Notes: a model not told the origin generated them from the sequence alone. Shown: positions 1-10,091, counted from the first letter of the stretch. The stretch is DNA of 64,000 nt from Candidatus Gastranaerophilales bacterium (GCA_910587375.1 CAJULR010000035.1:74064-138063), one strand, 5' to 3'. A program made the numbers and translations.

Positions 1-1290
1 AAGCGCTCCTAATATCTGTATAATACTTGCGCCGCCTGAATTTTCAGTATCAAGCGCAGTCCTTATTGCAGAAGCATTAATTGTAAAAATATCCACACTT
101 GGGTCTTTTTTCTTAATTTCAGATAAAATCGCGTCTGTTATGAAGTTTGCAAGAAAATTATTCCCCCGCCTTACATCATCAATGCCCAAACTTGTCACAT
201 CAGGGTTTTTTGTCTTTATTTTAAAATCTTTTGCCAAATCTCTTAAAAATATCCCGTTGTGAAAACCCATAAAGAAACCGCCGGTTTTTGGGCTGTTAAA
301 AGGATGGTAGGATTTTATTTGAACTTCATCTTTTAAATTTCCATCATCGTCTATAGAAAATTTTGCATTAACATACTTTTTAAAATTCTGTGATAACTTT
401 ACAATCTTTACGCCATTTACCGTATTAACTTCATCTCTGTGTTCATGCCCGTCAAAGATTATATTGATTTTATCCCCAAGCGCCCCTGCAAGATTTTCCG
501 CAAAACCTGCCCCTGTGTGGGCTGACACTACAACAAGGCCCTTTGGATGTTTCTTTTTAAATTCTTCCACCCTTCTTACAGTATCATTAAATGTTTTTTC
601 ATAGTCTTCAGGCTTTACAAGTTTTTCAGCCTTATACTTTGAATCTAAAAACGTTATGCCCTTAAGCCCTTTTGCATAATATGGCATATTAACAGGGCTT
701 ATTCCAAGAAAAAGCACTTTATGTTTTAAATTCGGGTCTTTATCATCCTCAATTTCTAAAATGTCTTCTTGCACAATCTTTCCGCTTTTAACTTCATCCC
801 TTAAAACGGGTGAATTTTTAACATCAAGGTTTGTCATAAGAACTTTTGCGTCAATATTATCCGCAACCCTTTTAAATTCTTCTTCTCCGGCGTCCATCTC
901 ATGGTTTCCGGCCAAAAAATATATAGGCATATCAGCCTCTTGCTTTTTAGCACCTTGCTTTTCAGGCCTTTTTAAGGCGAGGCTTCTAATTCTTTCAGCA
1001 AAGGCATTGAAAAATTCAATTTGAAAAAAATGCGAATTTGCGTCCTTGTTTGAAGCATACCCTTTTGTTCCGCCTGAAATAAACCAATCTCCGGCAATTA
1101 TCTGGACGTTTTTATTCCCCTTTTTATTCTCAAGAAAAAGTTCATCCCTGTTTTCTTCAATGCTTGAATAAAAGGTGTCAAGCTTGTCTAAATTCCCGTG
1201 CGAATCTGAAAAGGAGTTAATATTGAGTACAGCCCCCTTAAAATTTGGCCCTTTGGACAAAATAAAAGAATTTATCGTTTGAATTTTCAT
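1..1290 (-). CDS. 5'-nucleotidase/UshA-like metallophosphatase (3' end beyond window)
   Basis: The reverse strand is open from an ATG at 1290 to the left edge, giving 430 codons without a stop. Metallophosphatase motifs appear in order: D29-S-H31-G, A-G-D68-W, G128-N-H-E131, then S-A-H-T-G and D-G-H-E-H. A downstream part with T-S-L-G and F-I-T-D-A-I resembles the 5'-nucleotidase C-terminal domain. Members of this family hydrolyse nucleotides or related phosphoesters, usually outside the cytoplasm, with two metal ions. No classical signal peptide is visible. The N-terminus instead carries I-N-S-F and P-N-F-K-G, similar to other proteins in this window. The next gene is divergent. Family call firm, substrate unknown. 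Confidence 0.85.
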   Translation of the reverse strand, partial: MKIQTINSFILSKGPNFKGAVLNINSFSDSHGNLDKLDTFYSSIEENRDELFLENKKGNKNVQIIAGDWFISGGTKGYASNKDANSHFFQIEFFNAFAERIRSLALKRPEKQGAKKQEADMPIYFLAGNHEMDAGEEEFKRVADNIDAKVLMTNLDVKNSPVLRDEVKSGKIVQEDILEIEDDKDPNLKHKVLFLGISPVNMPYYAKGLKGITFLDSKYKAEKLVKPEDYEKTFNDTVRRVEEFKKKHPKGLVVVSAHTGAGFAENLAGALGDKINIIFDGHEHRDEVNTVNGVKIVKLSQNFKKYVNAKFSIDDDGNLKDEVQIKSYHPFNSPKTGGFFMGFHNGIFLRDLAKDFKIKTKNPDVTSLGIDDVRRGNNFLANFITDAILSEIKKKDPSVDIFTINASAIRTALDTENSGGASIIQILGAL

Positions 1291-1373
1291 AAAAAAATTA
1301 GAATTTGTATTTAATTAAACATCAAAAAGAAAAAAGTTTGATAGAATTTTATTATTTTGTTAATATTTTTGTT

Positions 1374-2644
1374 ATGAAAAAGATTTTTTTATTATTTTTA
1401 GCACTATTGCTTATTTCACCTGCAAGCTTTGCAAACCGTTGGGAAGAAGATGACGGCCTTCCATATGTTGTTTTAAAAACAACTTTTGACTACACCCCTT
1501 TAAGAGAGGCGCCAAGCACCAACGCACAAAGGTTTACACACCTTAGAAAAGGGGTGTCAATTTATGCAGAAGAATATGATTCAAATTTTTATATCCTTGA
1601 TTTTGGCACAAGCAGAAGGTTTTGGGTTGAAAAAAAATATGTAACTGCCGTAGATAAAGTGGTTGAAAAAAGGGGCGCAAAAGTAACAAATGTTAAGCTT
1701 TATGAAAACGGCAACAATTATATTGTAAAAATTAAAACAAAAAACAAAATGCAAACCCCGTATAAAATTTCCCAATCAGGAAATGACCTGAATTTTCAAA
1801 TGTTTGATATCGACCTCAAGAAAAATAGAAAACAAAGAAACAAAAATAAAGACACATACGGAATAAAATTCAAATCAAACAAAGCAGACGGCTTTAACAT
1901 CTTTATGATGAAACCAAGAGTAAATTCCGGCGTTTTGGCGCTTAATTATAAAAGCAAAGTGCCAATTTTTGGATATGACGTAAAAAGAAAAGATAACGCA
2001 CTCATTTTACAAATCAGAAAACCGATTGATATTAAATCCAAAAAACCGCTCAAAGATGTAAAAATTGCGCTGGACGCAGGACATGGCGGAAATGAACCCG
2101 GGTGTGTTGCACGCGGCATAAAAGAAAAAGATGTAAATCTTCAAATTACAAAAAAGCTTGATAAAGAATTAAGAAGACGCGGCGCAAAAACAACAATGAC
2201 GCGCAAAAAAGACACTGATGTCGGGCTTTATAAAAGAGTTGAAATGGCAAAAGCAGCACACGCTGATTTTCTTATAAGCGTACATCAAAACTCCCTTGCA
2301 AACCCTGAAAATTACGAAAAAAGCACGGCGCAGGCGTATATTATTACAATGAAAACGCAAAAGCTCTGGCTGAAAGCGTTCAAAACAGCCTTGTGCGCGC
2401 AACAGGTTTTAAAGACGACGGTGTATTTAATTCATCTTTGGCACTAACCAGAACAACAACCCCTGTGAGCATTTTGGTTGAATGCGGATATTTAATCCAC
2501 CCGTATGAAAGGGTAAAATTAACCGACGAAGAATTTCAACAAACCGTAGCAGAAGGCATTGCAAACGGGGTTGAAAAGCATTTAAGATATTTAAAAAACC
2601 ATTCTTATAAACGCCTTAAAAGTTCAAGAAGAGAAAGTCTATAA
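1374..2644 (+). pseudogene. N-acetylmuramoyl-L-alanine amidase (Amidase_3), broken by one frameshift
   Basis: From the ATG at 1374 the protein has a Lys-Lys plus hydrophobic signal peptide, an SH3-like segment, an AMIN-like beta region and the start of a zinc amidase (DAGHGG, the Glu in GIKEKD, SVHQNS). Near 2317-2323 the frame is lost in a run of six A. The -1 frame continues the family with HGAGVYYYNENAKALAES, then VECGYLIHPYE with the catalytic Glu, to a stop at 2644. Together this gives about 424 residues, a normal length. A seventh A would restore one frame. It could be a real mutation, a phase-variable tract or an assembly error. Intact, it would cleave peptidoglycan stem peptides in the periplasm during cell separation. 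Confidence 0.85.
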
Positions 2645-2709
2645 GAACATAAAGCTTGATTTTAAGCAGCTTTTAGCTCTTTTTAGCCCTGAAAACACGG
2701 CATAAAGGC

Positions 2710-3621
2710 TTATTTTAATTCAATCATTCTTTGAATTGAACTTAGCGCTTTTTGTCTTGTTTCTTCTTCCACAGTCACTTCATGCTGGTTATGAAGAAGC
2801 GAATTTAATATATCATCAAGCGTATTCCACTTCATATTATGACAAACAAGCTTTGAAGAGGCCAAAATAAATTCTTTTTCAGGAAAATCCCGTTTCAGCC
2901 TGTCCACAACCCCTTTTTCCGTTGCAATAATATATGTTTTATGTTTTGTGCTTTCGCAATATTGCATAATCTGCGTTGTAGAGCCGACAAAATCCGCAAG
3001 TTTTACAACTTCCTGATGACATTCAGGGTGCACCAAAATTTTTGCGTCCTTATACATTATTTTCATCTTCACAATTTCATCAGGAATAATTCGAAGATGG
3101 GTCGGGCAATATCCAGGATAGCTTATAATTTCAATATCAGGAAGATTTTTCTGCGCAAAGCTTCCAAGATAACAATCCGGCGCAAAAAGAACCTTTTTTT
3201 CTCCTAAAGATTTTATAACCTCAATTGCATTTGCACTCGTACAGCAAATGTCGCACTGCGCCTTCACTTCTGCCGTTGAATTTACATAACACACTAAAGG
3301 CACGCCCGGATTTTTTTCCTTAAATTCTTTTACCTGTTTCAGGTTTATCATATCCGCCATATTGCAGCCTGAATTTTTATTCGGCAAAAGCACAGTTTTG
3401 TTTGGAGATAATATTTTTGCGGTTTCTGCCATAAAATATACGCCCGCAAAAACAATAATTTCAGCGTCCGTTTTGCTTGCAAGGCGGCTTAAACCCAAAG
3501 AATCACCTACATAATCCGCCACAAAGTCAATTTCAGGGTTCTGATAACAGTGGGCAAGAATTATTGCATTTCTTTCCTTTTTTAACTTATTTATTTTTTC
3601 TATAAGTTCCGTGTTTGCCAA
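2710..3621 (-). CDS. nadA: Quinolinate synthase NadA
   Basis: NadA condenses iminoaspartate (from NadB) with dihydroxyacetone phosphate to quinolinate, the first pyridine precursor of NAD, using a [4Fe-4S] cluster. The 303-residue length fits the family. Visible signatures are ILAHCYQNPEI near residue 20, GDSLGLS, the Cys in NKNSGCNMAD, the AQCDICCTSAN stretch, VHPECHQEV, GSTTQI and a late LVCHNMKWN. The cluster ligands are among these Cys residues. No nadB or nadC lies next to it, and it is separated from proA by 123 bp, so it is probably a single-gene unit. Confidence 0.95.
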   Translation of the reverse strand: MANTELIEKINKLKKERNAIILAHCYQNPEIDFVADYVGDSLGLSRLASKTDAEIIVFAGVYFMAETAKILSPNKTVLLPNKNSGCNMADMINLKQVKEFKEKNPGVPLVCYVNSTAEVKAQCDICCTSANAIEVIKSLGEKKVLFAPDCYLGSFAQKNLPDIEIISYPGYCPTHLRIIPDEIVKMKIMYKDAKILVHPECHQEVVKLADFVGSTTQIMQYCESTKHKTYIIATEKGVVDRLKRDFPEKEFILASSKLVCHNMKWNTLDDILNSLLHNQHEVTVEEETRQKALSSIQRMIELK

Positions 3622-3744
3622 AATATTATTCTCTTCTCTTTTTTGGTACGTTTGCTCCGATTGGTTAGCAATATGCGCATATTTTGTTGATGTTTTTTAT
3701 TATAAAACAAAAAAATTTAATACTTCAAACATCTTAAAATATTT

Positions 3745-5007
3745 TTAAATGTCTTTGTGTTTGAAGGTTTTCTCGCCGGTTGCATATTCTTTAACAGTCT
3801 GGCCTTTGCCTTCAAGCTTATATTTATAAATGCAAAGCCCGTCCAAGCCTACAGGCCCCCTTGCGTGGGTTTTATTCGTTGAAATGCCGACTTCTGCGCC
3901 AAAACCGTATCTAAAACCGTCTGAAAACCTTGTGGAAGCATTCTTAAACACTCCCGCAGAATCCACATTATTCATAAAAATTTCTGCATTTTTATTATCA
4001 TTTGTAATAATTGAATCCGTATGGTGTGAACCAAAGGTGTTTATGTGCTCAATCGCCTCGTTAAGACTCTCTACCGTCTTAATATTTAAAATGGTGTCAG
4101 AATATTCAACCCCAAATTTTTCAGGGTTTTCAATAACTTCAATCCCTGCTTCCTTTAGAGCAGCCTTCAATTCATTTTCTTTTGCAAAATTTTTGTGAAT
4201 TAAAATTGTTTCAACCGCATTACATGCAGTCGGGTATTGAATTTTAGCGTCAATACAAATTTTCTTTGCAATATCAAAATCTGCCGTTTCATCGACAAAT
4301 ATATGACAAATGCCAGAAGCATGCCCCAAAACTGGGATTTTAGTGTTCTCCTGGATGAATTTTACAAGCTTGTTTGAGCCCCTTGGAATAATTAAATCAA
4401 TATAACCGTCCTTTGAGAGCATTTCTTTAATATCATCATGTGAAAAAACAAGGTTTACGGCGCTTTTTGGGAACCCGTCAACCGTGCTTAAAGCTTCGGT
4501 TATAATTTCAAAAATGGCCGAATTTGTGTTATTCGCCTCAGATCCGCCCTTTAAAATTACTGCATTACCGGATTTTATTGCAAGAGATGAAATCTGGGAA
4601 ATTACATCAGGGCGCGCCTCAAAAATAATCCCTAAAACCCCGATTGGCGTTGTCACTTTTTTTAAAATAAGCCCTTCATCAAGCTCGCGCGTAAAAATTG
4701 TTTTATTTACAGGGTCTTCAAGCTTTATAACATCATAAATCCCCTGAATCATATCCCGCATTTTATTATCATCGAGCTTCAGCCTGCCATAAGTCGCTTT
4801 TGTGATTTTACCTGACTCCACAAGGGTTTTGGCATATTCAAGGTCTTTTTTGTTTGCAGAGTATATTTTTTCTTTTTTTGCTTCAATATTTTCTGCAACC
4901 GCTTTCAAGGCCTCGTTTTTAATGTCCTCACTCAGCCCCATAAGCTTAATTTTAGCCTTATTTGCCTCTTTTACAATTTCATCTATATTCATCTTTTTTT
5001 CACTCAT
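3745..5007 (-). CDS. proA: Gamma-glutamyl phosphate reductase ProA
   Basis: ProA reduces gamma-glutamyl phosphate with NADPH to glutamate semialdehyde, the second step of proline synthesis. The 420 residues match the family. Typical segments are the PIGVLGIIFEARPDV block near residue 120, VILKGGSEA, the catalytic Cys in YPTACNAVETILI, and the C-terminal GFGAEVGISTNKTHARGPVG. It follows proB by 54 bp on the same strand, so both probably come from one transcript that starts upstream of pyrF at about 8.1 kb. Confidence 0.96.
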   Translation of the reverse strand: MSEKKMNIDEIVKEANKAKIKLMGLSEDIKNEALKAVAENIEAKKEKIYSANKKDLEYAKTLVESGKITKATYGRLKLDDNKMRDMIQGIYDVIKLEDPVNKTIFTRELDEGLILKKVTTPIGVLGIIFEARPDVISQISSLAIKSGNAVILKGGSEANNTNSAIFEIITEALSTVDGFPKSAVNLVFSHDDIKEMLSKDGYIDLIIPRGSNKLVKFIQENTKIPVLGHASGICHIFVDETADFDIAKKICIDAKIQYPTACNAVETILIHKNFAKENELKAALKEAGIEVIENPEKFGVEYSDTILNIKTVESLNEAIEHINTFGSHHTDSIITNDNKNAEIFMNNVDSAGVFKNASTRFSDGFRYGFGAEVGISTNKTHARGPVGLDGLCIYKYKLEGKGQTVKEYATGEKTFKHKDI

Positions 5008-5061
5008 TTTCTTTTTTTTGCCCGCCCCTGCCTGCCTTTTAGCTATATCACGGGCTTTTAA

Positions 5062-6180
5062 TTAAAGTAAAACCAAATTATCTTTGCTTATAACATCGTC
5101 GCTTTGCTTGTGTCCCAAGAGTTCCTTAATTTTATCGCTGTGTGCGCCGATAATTTTTTCACACTCGCTTGATGTATAATTTGCCACGCCGCGCGCAAAT
5201 TCTGCCCCTTTTTCATCCAAAATGCTTATAACTTCGCCGTTTTCAAAAACACCGGCCACAGCAAGCACCCCGATTGGAAGAAGACTTGTTTGCTTTTCTA
5301 TAAGGGCTTTTTTGGCCCCGTCATTTACAACAAGCCCCCCGCGCAAATTTGTGGCGTAAGCAATCCATCTGTGCTTTGAAGATAGCTTATTTGCAGGCAA
5401 AAATACGGTTCCAACCTCTTCATTATTAAAGATTTTTTTAATAATGCCTTCCCTTTTGCCGTTTACAATCATAGCGTTTGAGCCTGAATTTGTCACAACC
5501 TTTGCCGCCGCAAGCTTTGTTATCATTCCGCCCCTGCCCCCTAAAGAAGCACCTGACGCGAGTTTTTCAATTTTGGCGTTCACTTTTTCCACAACTGGAA
5601 TTAATTTTGCGTCCTCAAATTCTTTCGGGTTTTTATCAAATAACCCGTCAATATCAGACACCATAACAAGCAAATTTGCGTCCAATTTGCTTGCAACAAG
5701 GGCTGAAAGCTTGTCATTATCTGAAAAACAAACCTGTGCCACCTCGCTTGTTGAAACGGTATCGTTTTGGTTAATTATAGGAATAATTCCGCACTCTAAA
5801 AGGCGGCAGAGTGTGTTTCTTAAATTTAAATATCTTTTCCTGTTTGAAAAATCATCTTCTGTTAAGAGCACCTGGGACACTGTAATACCATACTTTTCAA
5901 ACCCTTCCTGCCAAATTTTCATCAAAAAAGGCTGTCCGATTGAAGCGGCCGCTTGCTTATCTACTGTTGTGTTTGAGGCAGTTTTTACAGGGCAAAGTTT
6001 CTTCATCCCTAATGCAACAGAGCCTGATGATACGATTATTACTTCTTTTCCCTTTTTATAAAGTTTTGAAATGTCCTCAACAAAAGAATATAAGCGGGAT
6101 AAGGAAATGTCTCCCTCGTCATTTCTTAAAATATTTGTTCCGAATTTAAAAACTACTCTTTTTATGCTTTCAGTATTCAT
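5062..6180 (-). CDS. proB: Glutamate 5-kinase ProB with PUA domain
   Basis: ProB phosphorylates glutamate to gamma-glutamyl phosphate, the committed and usually proline-inhibited step of proline synthesis. An amino-acid kinase domain covers roughly residues 1-255 (VVFKFGTNIL, IIVSSGSVALGM, NQNDTVST, SDIDGLFD, GRGGMITKLAAA). A PUA domain follows at about 275-350 (ANKLSSKHRWIAY, VVNDGAKKAL). The 372-residue length is standard for the PUA-bearing form. The start at 6180 lies one base from the ald stop, which indicates translational coupling. Confidence 0.96.
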   Translation of the reverse strand: MNTESIKRVVFKFGTNILRNDEGDISLSRLYSFVEDISKLYKKGKEVIIVSSGSVALGMKKLCPVKTASNTTVDKQAAASIGQPFLMKIWQEGFEKYGITVSQVLLTEDDFSNRKRYLNLRNTLCRLLECGIIPIINQNDTVSTSEVAQVCFSDNDKLSALVASKLDANLLVMVSDIDGLFDKNPKEFEDAKLIPVVEKVNAKIEKLASGASLGGRGGMITKLAAAKVVTNSGSNAMIVNGKREGIIKKIFNNEEVGTVFLPANKLSSKHRWIAYATNLRGGLVVNDGAKKALIEKQTSLLPIGVLAVAGVFENGEVISILDEKGAEFARGVANYTSSECEKIIGAHSDKIKELLGHKQSDDVISKDNLVLL

Positions 6181-6181
6181 T

Positions 6182-7324
6182 TTATGCTACCTTAAAACCT
6201 ATCAGAAGGGAGATTTCAGTGTGCTTGAGCCCAAATGTTTCAGCAAGGCTTTCACTTGTCACTTCGCCCCTAAAGGTGTTAACACCCGCCCTTAAAGGCT
6301 CATTCTCCCGAAGTGCCATCAGTGCACCATATTTTCCAATCTCTTTAACATAAGGAAGTATAGCATAAGAATACGCAAAAGAGGAGGTTCTTGGCGTTAA
6401 AGAAGGTAAATTCGGCACAGCACAGTGTAAAATGCCATATTTTTCAAAGACAGGGTTTTTCAGGGTGGTGATTTTATCCATAGTTTCTATGTTTCCGCCC
6501 TGGTCAATCGCAACATCAATTATAAAGCTGCCTTTTTTCATTTCTTTTACAACATCGGCACTTACAAGCTTTGGCGCCTTTCTTCCGGGCAAAAGCACAG
6601 CACCAACCAGAATATCCGCTTTTTTACACTCTTCTTTCACTGTGTAAGGGTTACAATAGTGGGTTTTAAGCTGCCCTTGGAACAAAAAATCAAGGTCTGC
6701 AAGGCGTTTAGAATTTATATCCAAAACAGAAACATCCGCCCCCATTCCAAGAGCCACCTTTGCAGCATTTGCACCAACCACGCCGCCGCCAAGAATTACA
6801 ACTTTCCCGGGCTGCACCCCGGGAACCCCGCCCAAAAGCACGCCGGAGCCGCCATTAACCGATTCTAAATAATTTGCGCCAAGCTGAATACTCAAACGGC
6901 CTGCAACTTCGCTCATAGGCCTCAATAAAGGCAATTCTTTATTTGCCGTTTCAACAGATTCGCTTGCAATTGCGCACACTTTTTTCTTCAAAAGCTCTTC
7001 TGTAAGCTCCTCTTCAACCGCAAGGTGCATATAAGAAAAAATAACCTGGTCTTCCTTAAAGTATTGATATTCACACTTTTGCGGCTCTTTTACTTTAATA
7101 ATAACATTGGCTTCATCCCAAAGTTTTTCAGCATTTTCTACAACTTTGGCGCCGCTTTGTGTGTATTGTTCATCCGAAAAACCGCTTAATGTGCCGGCCC
7201 CCGCCTCAACAAGCACCTCATACCCGTCTTTTATAAGCATTGAAATGCAATCCGGGGTCAGAGAAACCCTTGTTTCATCGGTTTTTAATTCTTTTGGAAC
7301 ACCAAAAACGGTTTTCATCTTCAT
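6182..7324 (-). CDS. ald: Alanine dehydrogenase
   Basis: Ald interconverts L-alanine with pyruvate and ammonium using NAD. Family signatures are VPKELKTDETRVSLTP at the N-terminus, VKVKEP-like VIKVKEP, the Rossmann motif VILGGGVVGANAAKVALGMGA near residue 170, and ILVGAVLLPGRKAP. The 380-residue length is close to the usual 370. ATG 7324 is preferred because AAGGA lies 8 nt upstream. A second ATG two codons later is possible. It sits between pyrF and proB in a tightly spaced operon and could connect pyruvate and nitrogen metabolism with proline formation. Confidence 0.94.
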   Translation of the reverse strand: MKMKTVFGVPKELKTDETRVSLTPDCISMLIKDGYEVLVEAGAGTLSGFSDEQYTQSGAKVVENAEKLWDEANVIIKVKEPQKCEYQYFKEDQVIFSYMHLAVEEELTEELLKKKVCAIASESVETANKELPLLRPMSEVAGRLSIQLGANYLESVNGGSGVLLGGVPGVQPGKVVILGGGVVGANAAKVALGMGADVSVLDINSKRLADLDFLFQGQLKTHYCNPYTVKEECKKADILVGAVLLPGRKAPKLVSADVVKEMKKGSFIIDVAIDQGGNIETMDKITTLKNPVFEKYGILHCAVPNLPSLTPRTSSFAYSYAILPYVKEIGKYGALMALRENEPLRAGVNTFRGEVTSESLAETFGLKHTEISLLIGFKVA

Positions 7325-7348
7325 TATAAAAATCCTTATTGTTAAAGT

Positions 7349-8110
7349 CTAAAGGCTTACAGGCTGCGTTTCAAGGGCTTCTTCAATTTCATCAATTATA
7401 AGCTTTATCGCGTCAGTTTTATTTTCCGCGCAAATTACAGGGCGCCCCACAACCATATAATCAACCCCTGAATGTATCGCGTCCGTTGGCGTTACAACCC
7501 TTACCTGATCATTTACAACGCTCCAGGTTGGGCGAATTGCAGGACACACAATTATAAAATCTTCGCCGCATTCTTTCCTTATTGCAGGAGCCTCTGACGC
7601 AGAAGCCACAACCCCGTCCAGGCCTGAATCTTTAGCCATTTTTGCAAGCCCGTCCACATAATCGTCAATGTTCATATTCACGTTTAATTCCTGGGTTAAA
7701 GTTTTTTGCCCAAAGCTCGATAACAGCGTCACACCAAGGATTGAAGGAATTTCTTTTCCGTATTTTTTTGCCGTTTCCTGTGCAAGTTTCACAGTCGTTG
7801 TAAGCATTTTAGAGCCACCTTTAATATGCACATCAAAAAGGCTTACATCATTTTTCACCAAATTCGCACATGCCCTTGCAACCGTGTTTGGAATGTCGTG
7901 GAATTTACCGTCAAAGAACACTTTTCCGCCAAGCTCATTAATCATTTTAATAACTTCAAAACCGCAGGATGTGTAAAGCTGGAGCCCTACTTTAAAAAAG
8001 CCTGTGTAATCTTTTAATTCAAGAACAAGCCTTTTTGCTTCATCAAAATCATCCACATCCAGCGCCAGGATAATTCGGTCTTTTGCGGTTTTTGGTTTTT
8101 CTATTGTCAT
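7349..8110 (-). CDS. pyrF: Orotidine 5'-phosphate decarboxylase, first copy
   Basis: This enzyme decarboxylates OMP to UMP, the last step of pyrimidine synthesis. The catalytic Asp-Lys-Asp set is present as D-G-K-F-H-D-I-P-N-T. The same block in the second copy (14.5 kb) reads D-V-K-L-H-D. ALDVDDFDEAK near the start, VVASASEAPAIR and the late CPAIRP and VVGRPVI phosphate-binding parts are recognisable. The 253 residues fit the short bacterial group. It heads the pyrF-ald-proB-proA run, away from the main pyr operon. The two copies are clearly related but diverged. It is unclear whether both are expressed or whether one has a different regulation. Confidence 0.93.
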   Translation of the reverse strand: MTIEKPKTAKDRIILALDVDDFDEAKRLVLELKDYTGFFKVGLQLYTSCGFEVIKMINELGGKVFFDGKFHDIPNTVARACANLVKNDVSLFDVHIKGGSKMLTTTVKLAQETAKKYGKEIPSILGVTLLSSFGQKTLTQELNVNMNIDDYVDGLAKMAKDSGLDGVVASASEAPAIRKECGEDFIIVCPAIRPTWSVVNDQVRVVTPTDAIHSGVDYMVVGRPVICAENKTDAIKLIIDEIEEALETQPVSL

Positions 8111-8267
8111 CTAAAATGCCTTTTTAAATAATCATTCTTAAAATTATTAGTACCCTATTCTAGCACATAAAAGTTAACATTTGCAATTGGCAAGCCCGCC
8201 CGCCGGTTAAAACCCATAAAACCCGCTAAAACCTTGTGCCGGCTAACCCTTATCAAATTTTTTAAAT

Positions 8268-8293
8268 AAAAAAACCGCCAAACGGGCGGTTTA
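8268..8293 (-). terminator. Rho-independent terminator after the 8.3 kb gene
   Basis: On the minus strand AAACCGCC and GGCGGTTT form a stem with a CGTTT loop, followed by a T-rich tract. It lies directly downstream of the 165-residue minus-strand gene. Confidence 0.8.
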
Positions 8294-8339
8294 ATAGTAA
8301 ATGAAATAGGATAGGGAATAGGAGGAGTTTTTATGAGAA

Positions 8340-8837
8340 TTATGCTACGAGGTTCAAAGGTTGTTTTTCTTCCTTCTTTTCTTCACCTTGAGATTGGCTG
8401 AATGTGAAGGGGTTTGAACCTTTTTTATCTTTTTGTGTTTCAAAAACGTTTAATGAAGTGCTCAATTCGCCAAAAGCGTGAACTGTTTCCATTTCAGCGT
8501 TTGCATTAACGTGAAGTTTGCCTTCAACATTTTTCATTACAGTGTTTGGGTTGTAAATTTGAGCTGCTGCCTGAGCGTTTAAAGCTTGAACTGAAGAAAG
8601 GTTTGAAGTTACATCCAAAAGGCCTGCATTTGTCATTGCGATTTGTCTTTGGGTTGCTAAATCAACCTTGCTTGAATATAAATCAACGCCTTGAGTTGCT
8701 CTTGTGAATTTTGTTAAATCAACTTTTGCTACATCAACGGTTTTATTTTCAAGAGAAGTGAAAATATCGGATGTAACTTTTGCAACGTTTGCAACGTCGA
8801 TTCCGTTATATTTTGCTGTTAAACCATTGATACTCAT
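8340..8837 (-). CDS. Uncharacterised 165-residue protein
   Basis: I do not recognise a family. The start at 8837 (MSINGLTAKYNG) is chosen because GGAG lies 6 nt upstream. An in-frame ATG four codons earlier has no such site. The protein is largely helical, rich in Val, Asn, Thr and Ala, with no signal peptide or membrane segment, and ends in a charged Lys/Glu-rich tail. Sequence such as QRQIAMTNAGLLDVTSNL and QALNAQAAAQIYNP suggests a secreted or structural helical protein, but this is only impression. It stands alone, with its own terminator. The N-terminus weakly resembles the short motif noted on other proteins here. Confidence 0.75.
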   Translation of the reverse strand: MSINGLTAKYNGIDVANVAKVTSDIFTSLENKTVDVAKVDLTKFTRATQGVDLYSSKVDLATQRQIAMTNAGLLDVTSNLSSVQALNAQAAAQIYNPNTVMKNVEGKLHVNANAEMETVHAFGELSTSLNVFETQKDKKGSNPFTFSQSQGEEKKEEKQPLNLVA

Positions 8838-9051
8838 TGTCTTCTCCATTGTTCCTTATGTTATTTTTATCGGCACACTCCTTGTCAAACATTAGGAATT
8901 TAAACATATTTGTTACATTTATTTACAAAAAGAGTTAAAAGTTTATTCAGCACAAAACCTCCCTCTTAAAACTCTGAAAATAAGCACACAAACAGGCCAA
9001 GCGTTCTTACTTGGCACCAATAAATACAAATTTACAATGCTTAAAACAGGG

Positions 9052-9936
9052 CTATTCCGCCTTATTCACCCATTCGCCATCTTCTAAAACAAAATGTTTC
9101 CCGCAAGGCACACCGGTTTCAAGGTCTGTAATATACAAAAACAACGTACCTTCCTTGTCATATCTTAAATGCAAGTCCACAACGCTGCTTCCGTCAGGCT
9201 CGCTTTTCATTCCTTCATAATACGCGCTCATCTTGCCGTCTTCAAACCAAATCCATCTGCCGGCCTTTGAGCTTCCGTCGGTAAATTCACCATAATTTTC
9301 AAAATACATAGATTTTTCACCGTCATTAAACGTGAAATACCTATCCATCGTAAACCCTTCGCTGGTTTCAAAGAAAGCCTCTTTATACTCAGCCAATTTG
9401 CCATCCTTTAAGGACAAAACATTTTTTGTGCCATCAGGTCTTGATTCTTCAACACTTTGCAAAATTCCGTTTTCAAATGTACTTTGTCTTAAAATTTCGC
9501 CATTTGGTGCATACTCAAACATAACGTCAAAACCGTCTTTCCCTCTAAAAATTTCCCTTAAGGGCCTTCCGCTTTCCGTTGTTTTTTCGCCCGCCTTGTA
9601 AAATTCTGAAATTTTATCCGCCTTTGCCTGAATTTTTTCCGCAAACCCTACGGCCTTACCGCAAAAAAATTCTGCAGCTTTTGCCTTGCCTGCAATTTCA
9701 GGCGGTGTGCCGCATTCCTGCGCCATAATAATATTTGCCCTTGCAATAAGTTCCGCAGCGCTCATAGCTTCAGGGTCTAAAACACGAACATTCAAAGTAT
9801 TTCCACAATTATTTTCAGCGGTTGTTTCCGTCATATATTGTGATAATTTCTCTTTTTCGCACGTGTTATTCGCTTTGTGCAAAGTCACGCCTGACGCCGG
9901 TTTCATTGAAACAGACGGGTTAAAATTTACGCTCAT
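9052..9936 (-). CDS. Uncharacterised protein with MORN-like repeats
   Basis: A 294-residue protein starting MSVNFNPSVS, with AGGA upstream of the ATG. From about residue 130 to the end it has repeating short strands with Tyr/Phe, Gly and Asp (for example NGEILRQSTFENG, DGKLAEYKEAFF, DGKMSAYYEGMK, KEGTLFLYITD). These resemble the bacterial MORN_2/toxin_YwqK-type antiparallel repeats. The first 110 residues are helical and rich in Ala and Glu. No signal peptide is visible. Function is unknown. Such repeats often serve as scaffolds. The gene is monocistronic and diverges from the pyr operon. Confidence 0.75.
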   Translation of the reverse strand: MSVNFNPSVSMKPASGVTLHKANNTCEKEKLSQYMTETTAENNCGNTLNVRVLDPEAMSAAELIARANIIMAQECGTPPEIAGKAKAAEFFCGKAVGFAEKIQAKADKISEFYKAGEKTTESGRPLREIFRGKDGFDVMFEYAPNGEILRQSTFENGILQSVEESRPDGTKNVLSLKDGKLAEYKEAFFETSEGFTMDRYFTFNDGEKSMYFENYGEFTDGSSKAGRWIWFEDGKMSAYYEGMKSEPDGSSVVDLHLRYDKEGTLFLYITDLETGVPCGKHFVLEDGEWVNKAE

Positions 9937-10091
9937 TAAGTTTTCCTGCCTAATAACAATTTCCTAACAACAATGCCCTAACAACATTGGGGTGTATATT
10001 CTATAATACTCCAACAACTTTTTTATTGCCATATTTTCTAAAATTTAGTCATTTTTTGTGAATATTCTTAATATTTGTTTACAAGAGATAT

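Noticed and set aside
2310..2330. Programmed -1 frameshift in the amidase
   Set aside because: The phase is GAA AAA AGC, so the A-site codon cannot re-pair as in the A AAA AAG signal. A plain indel is more likely.
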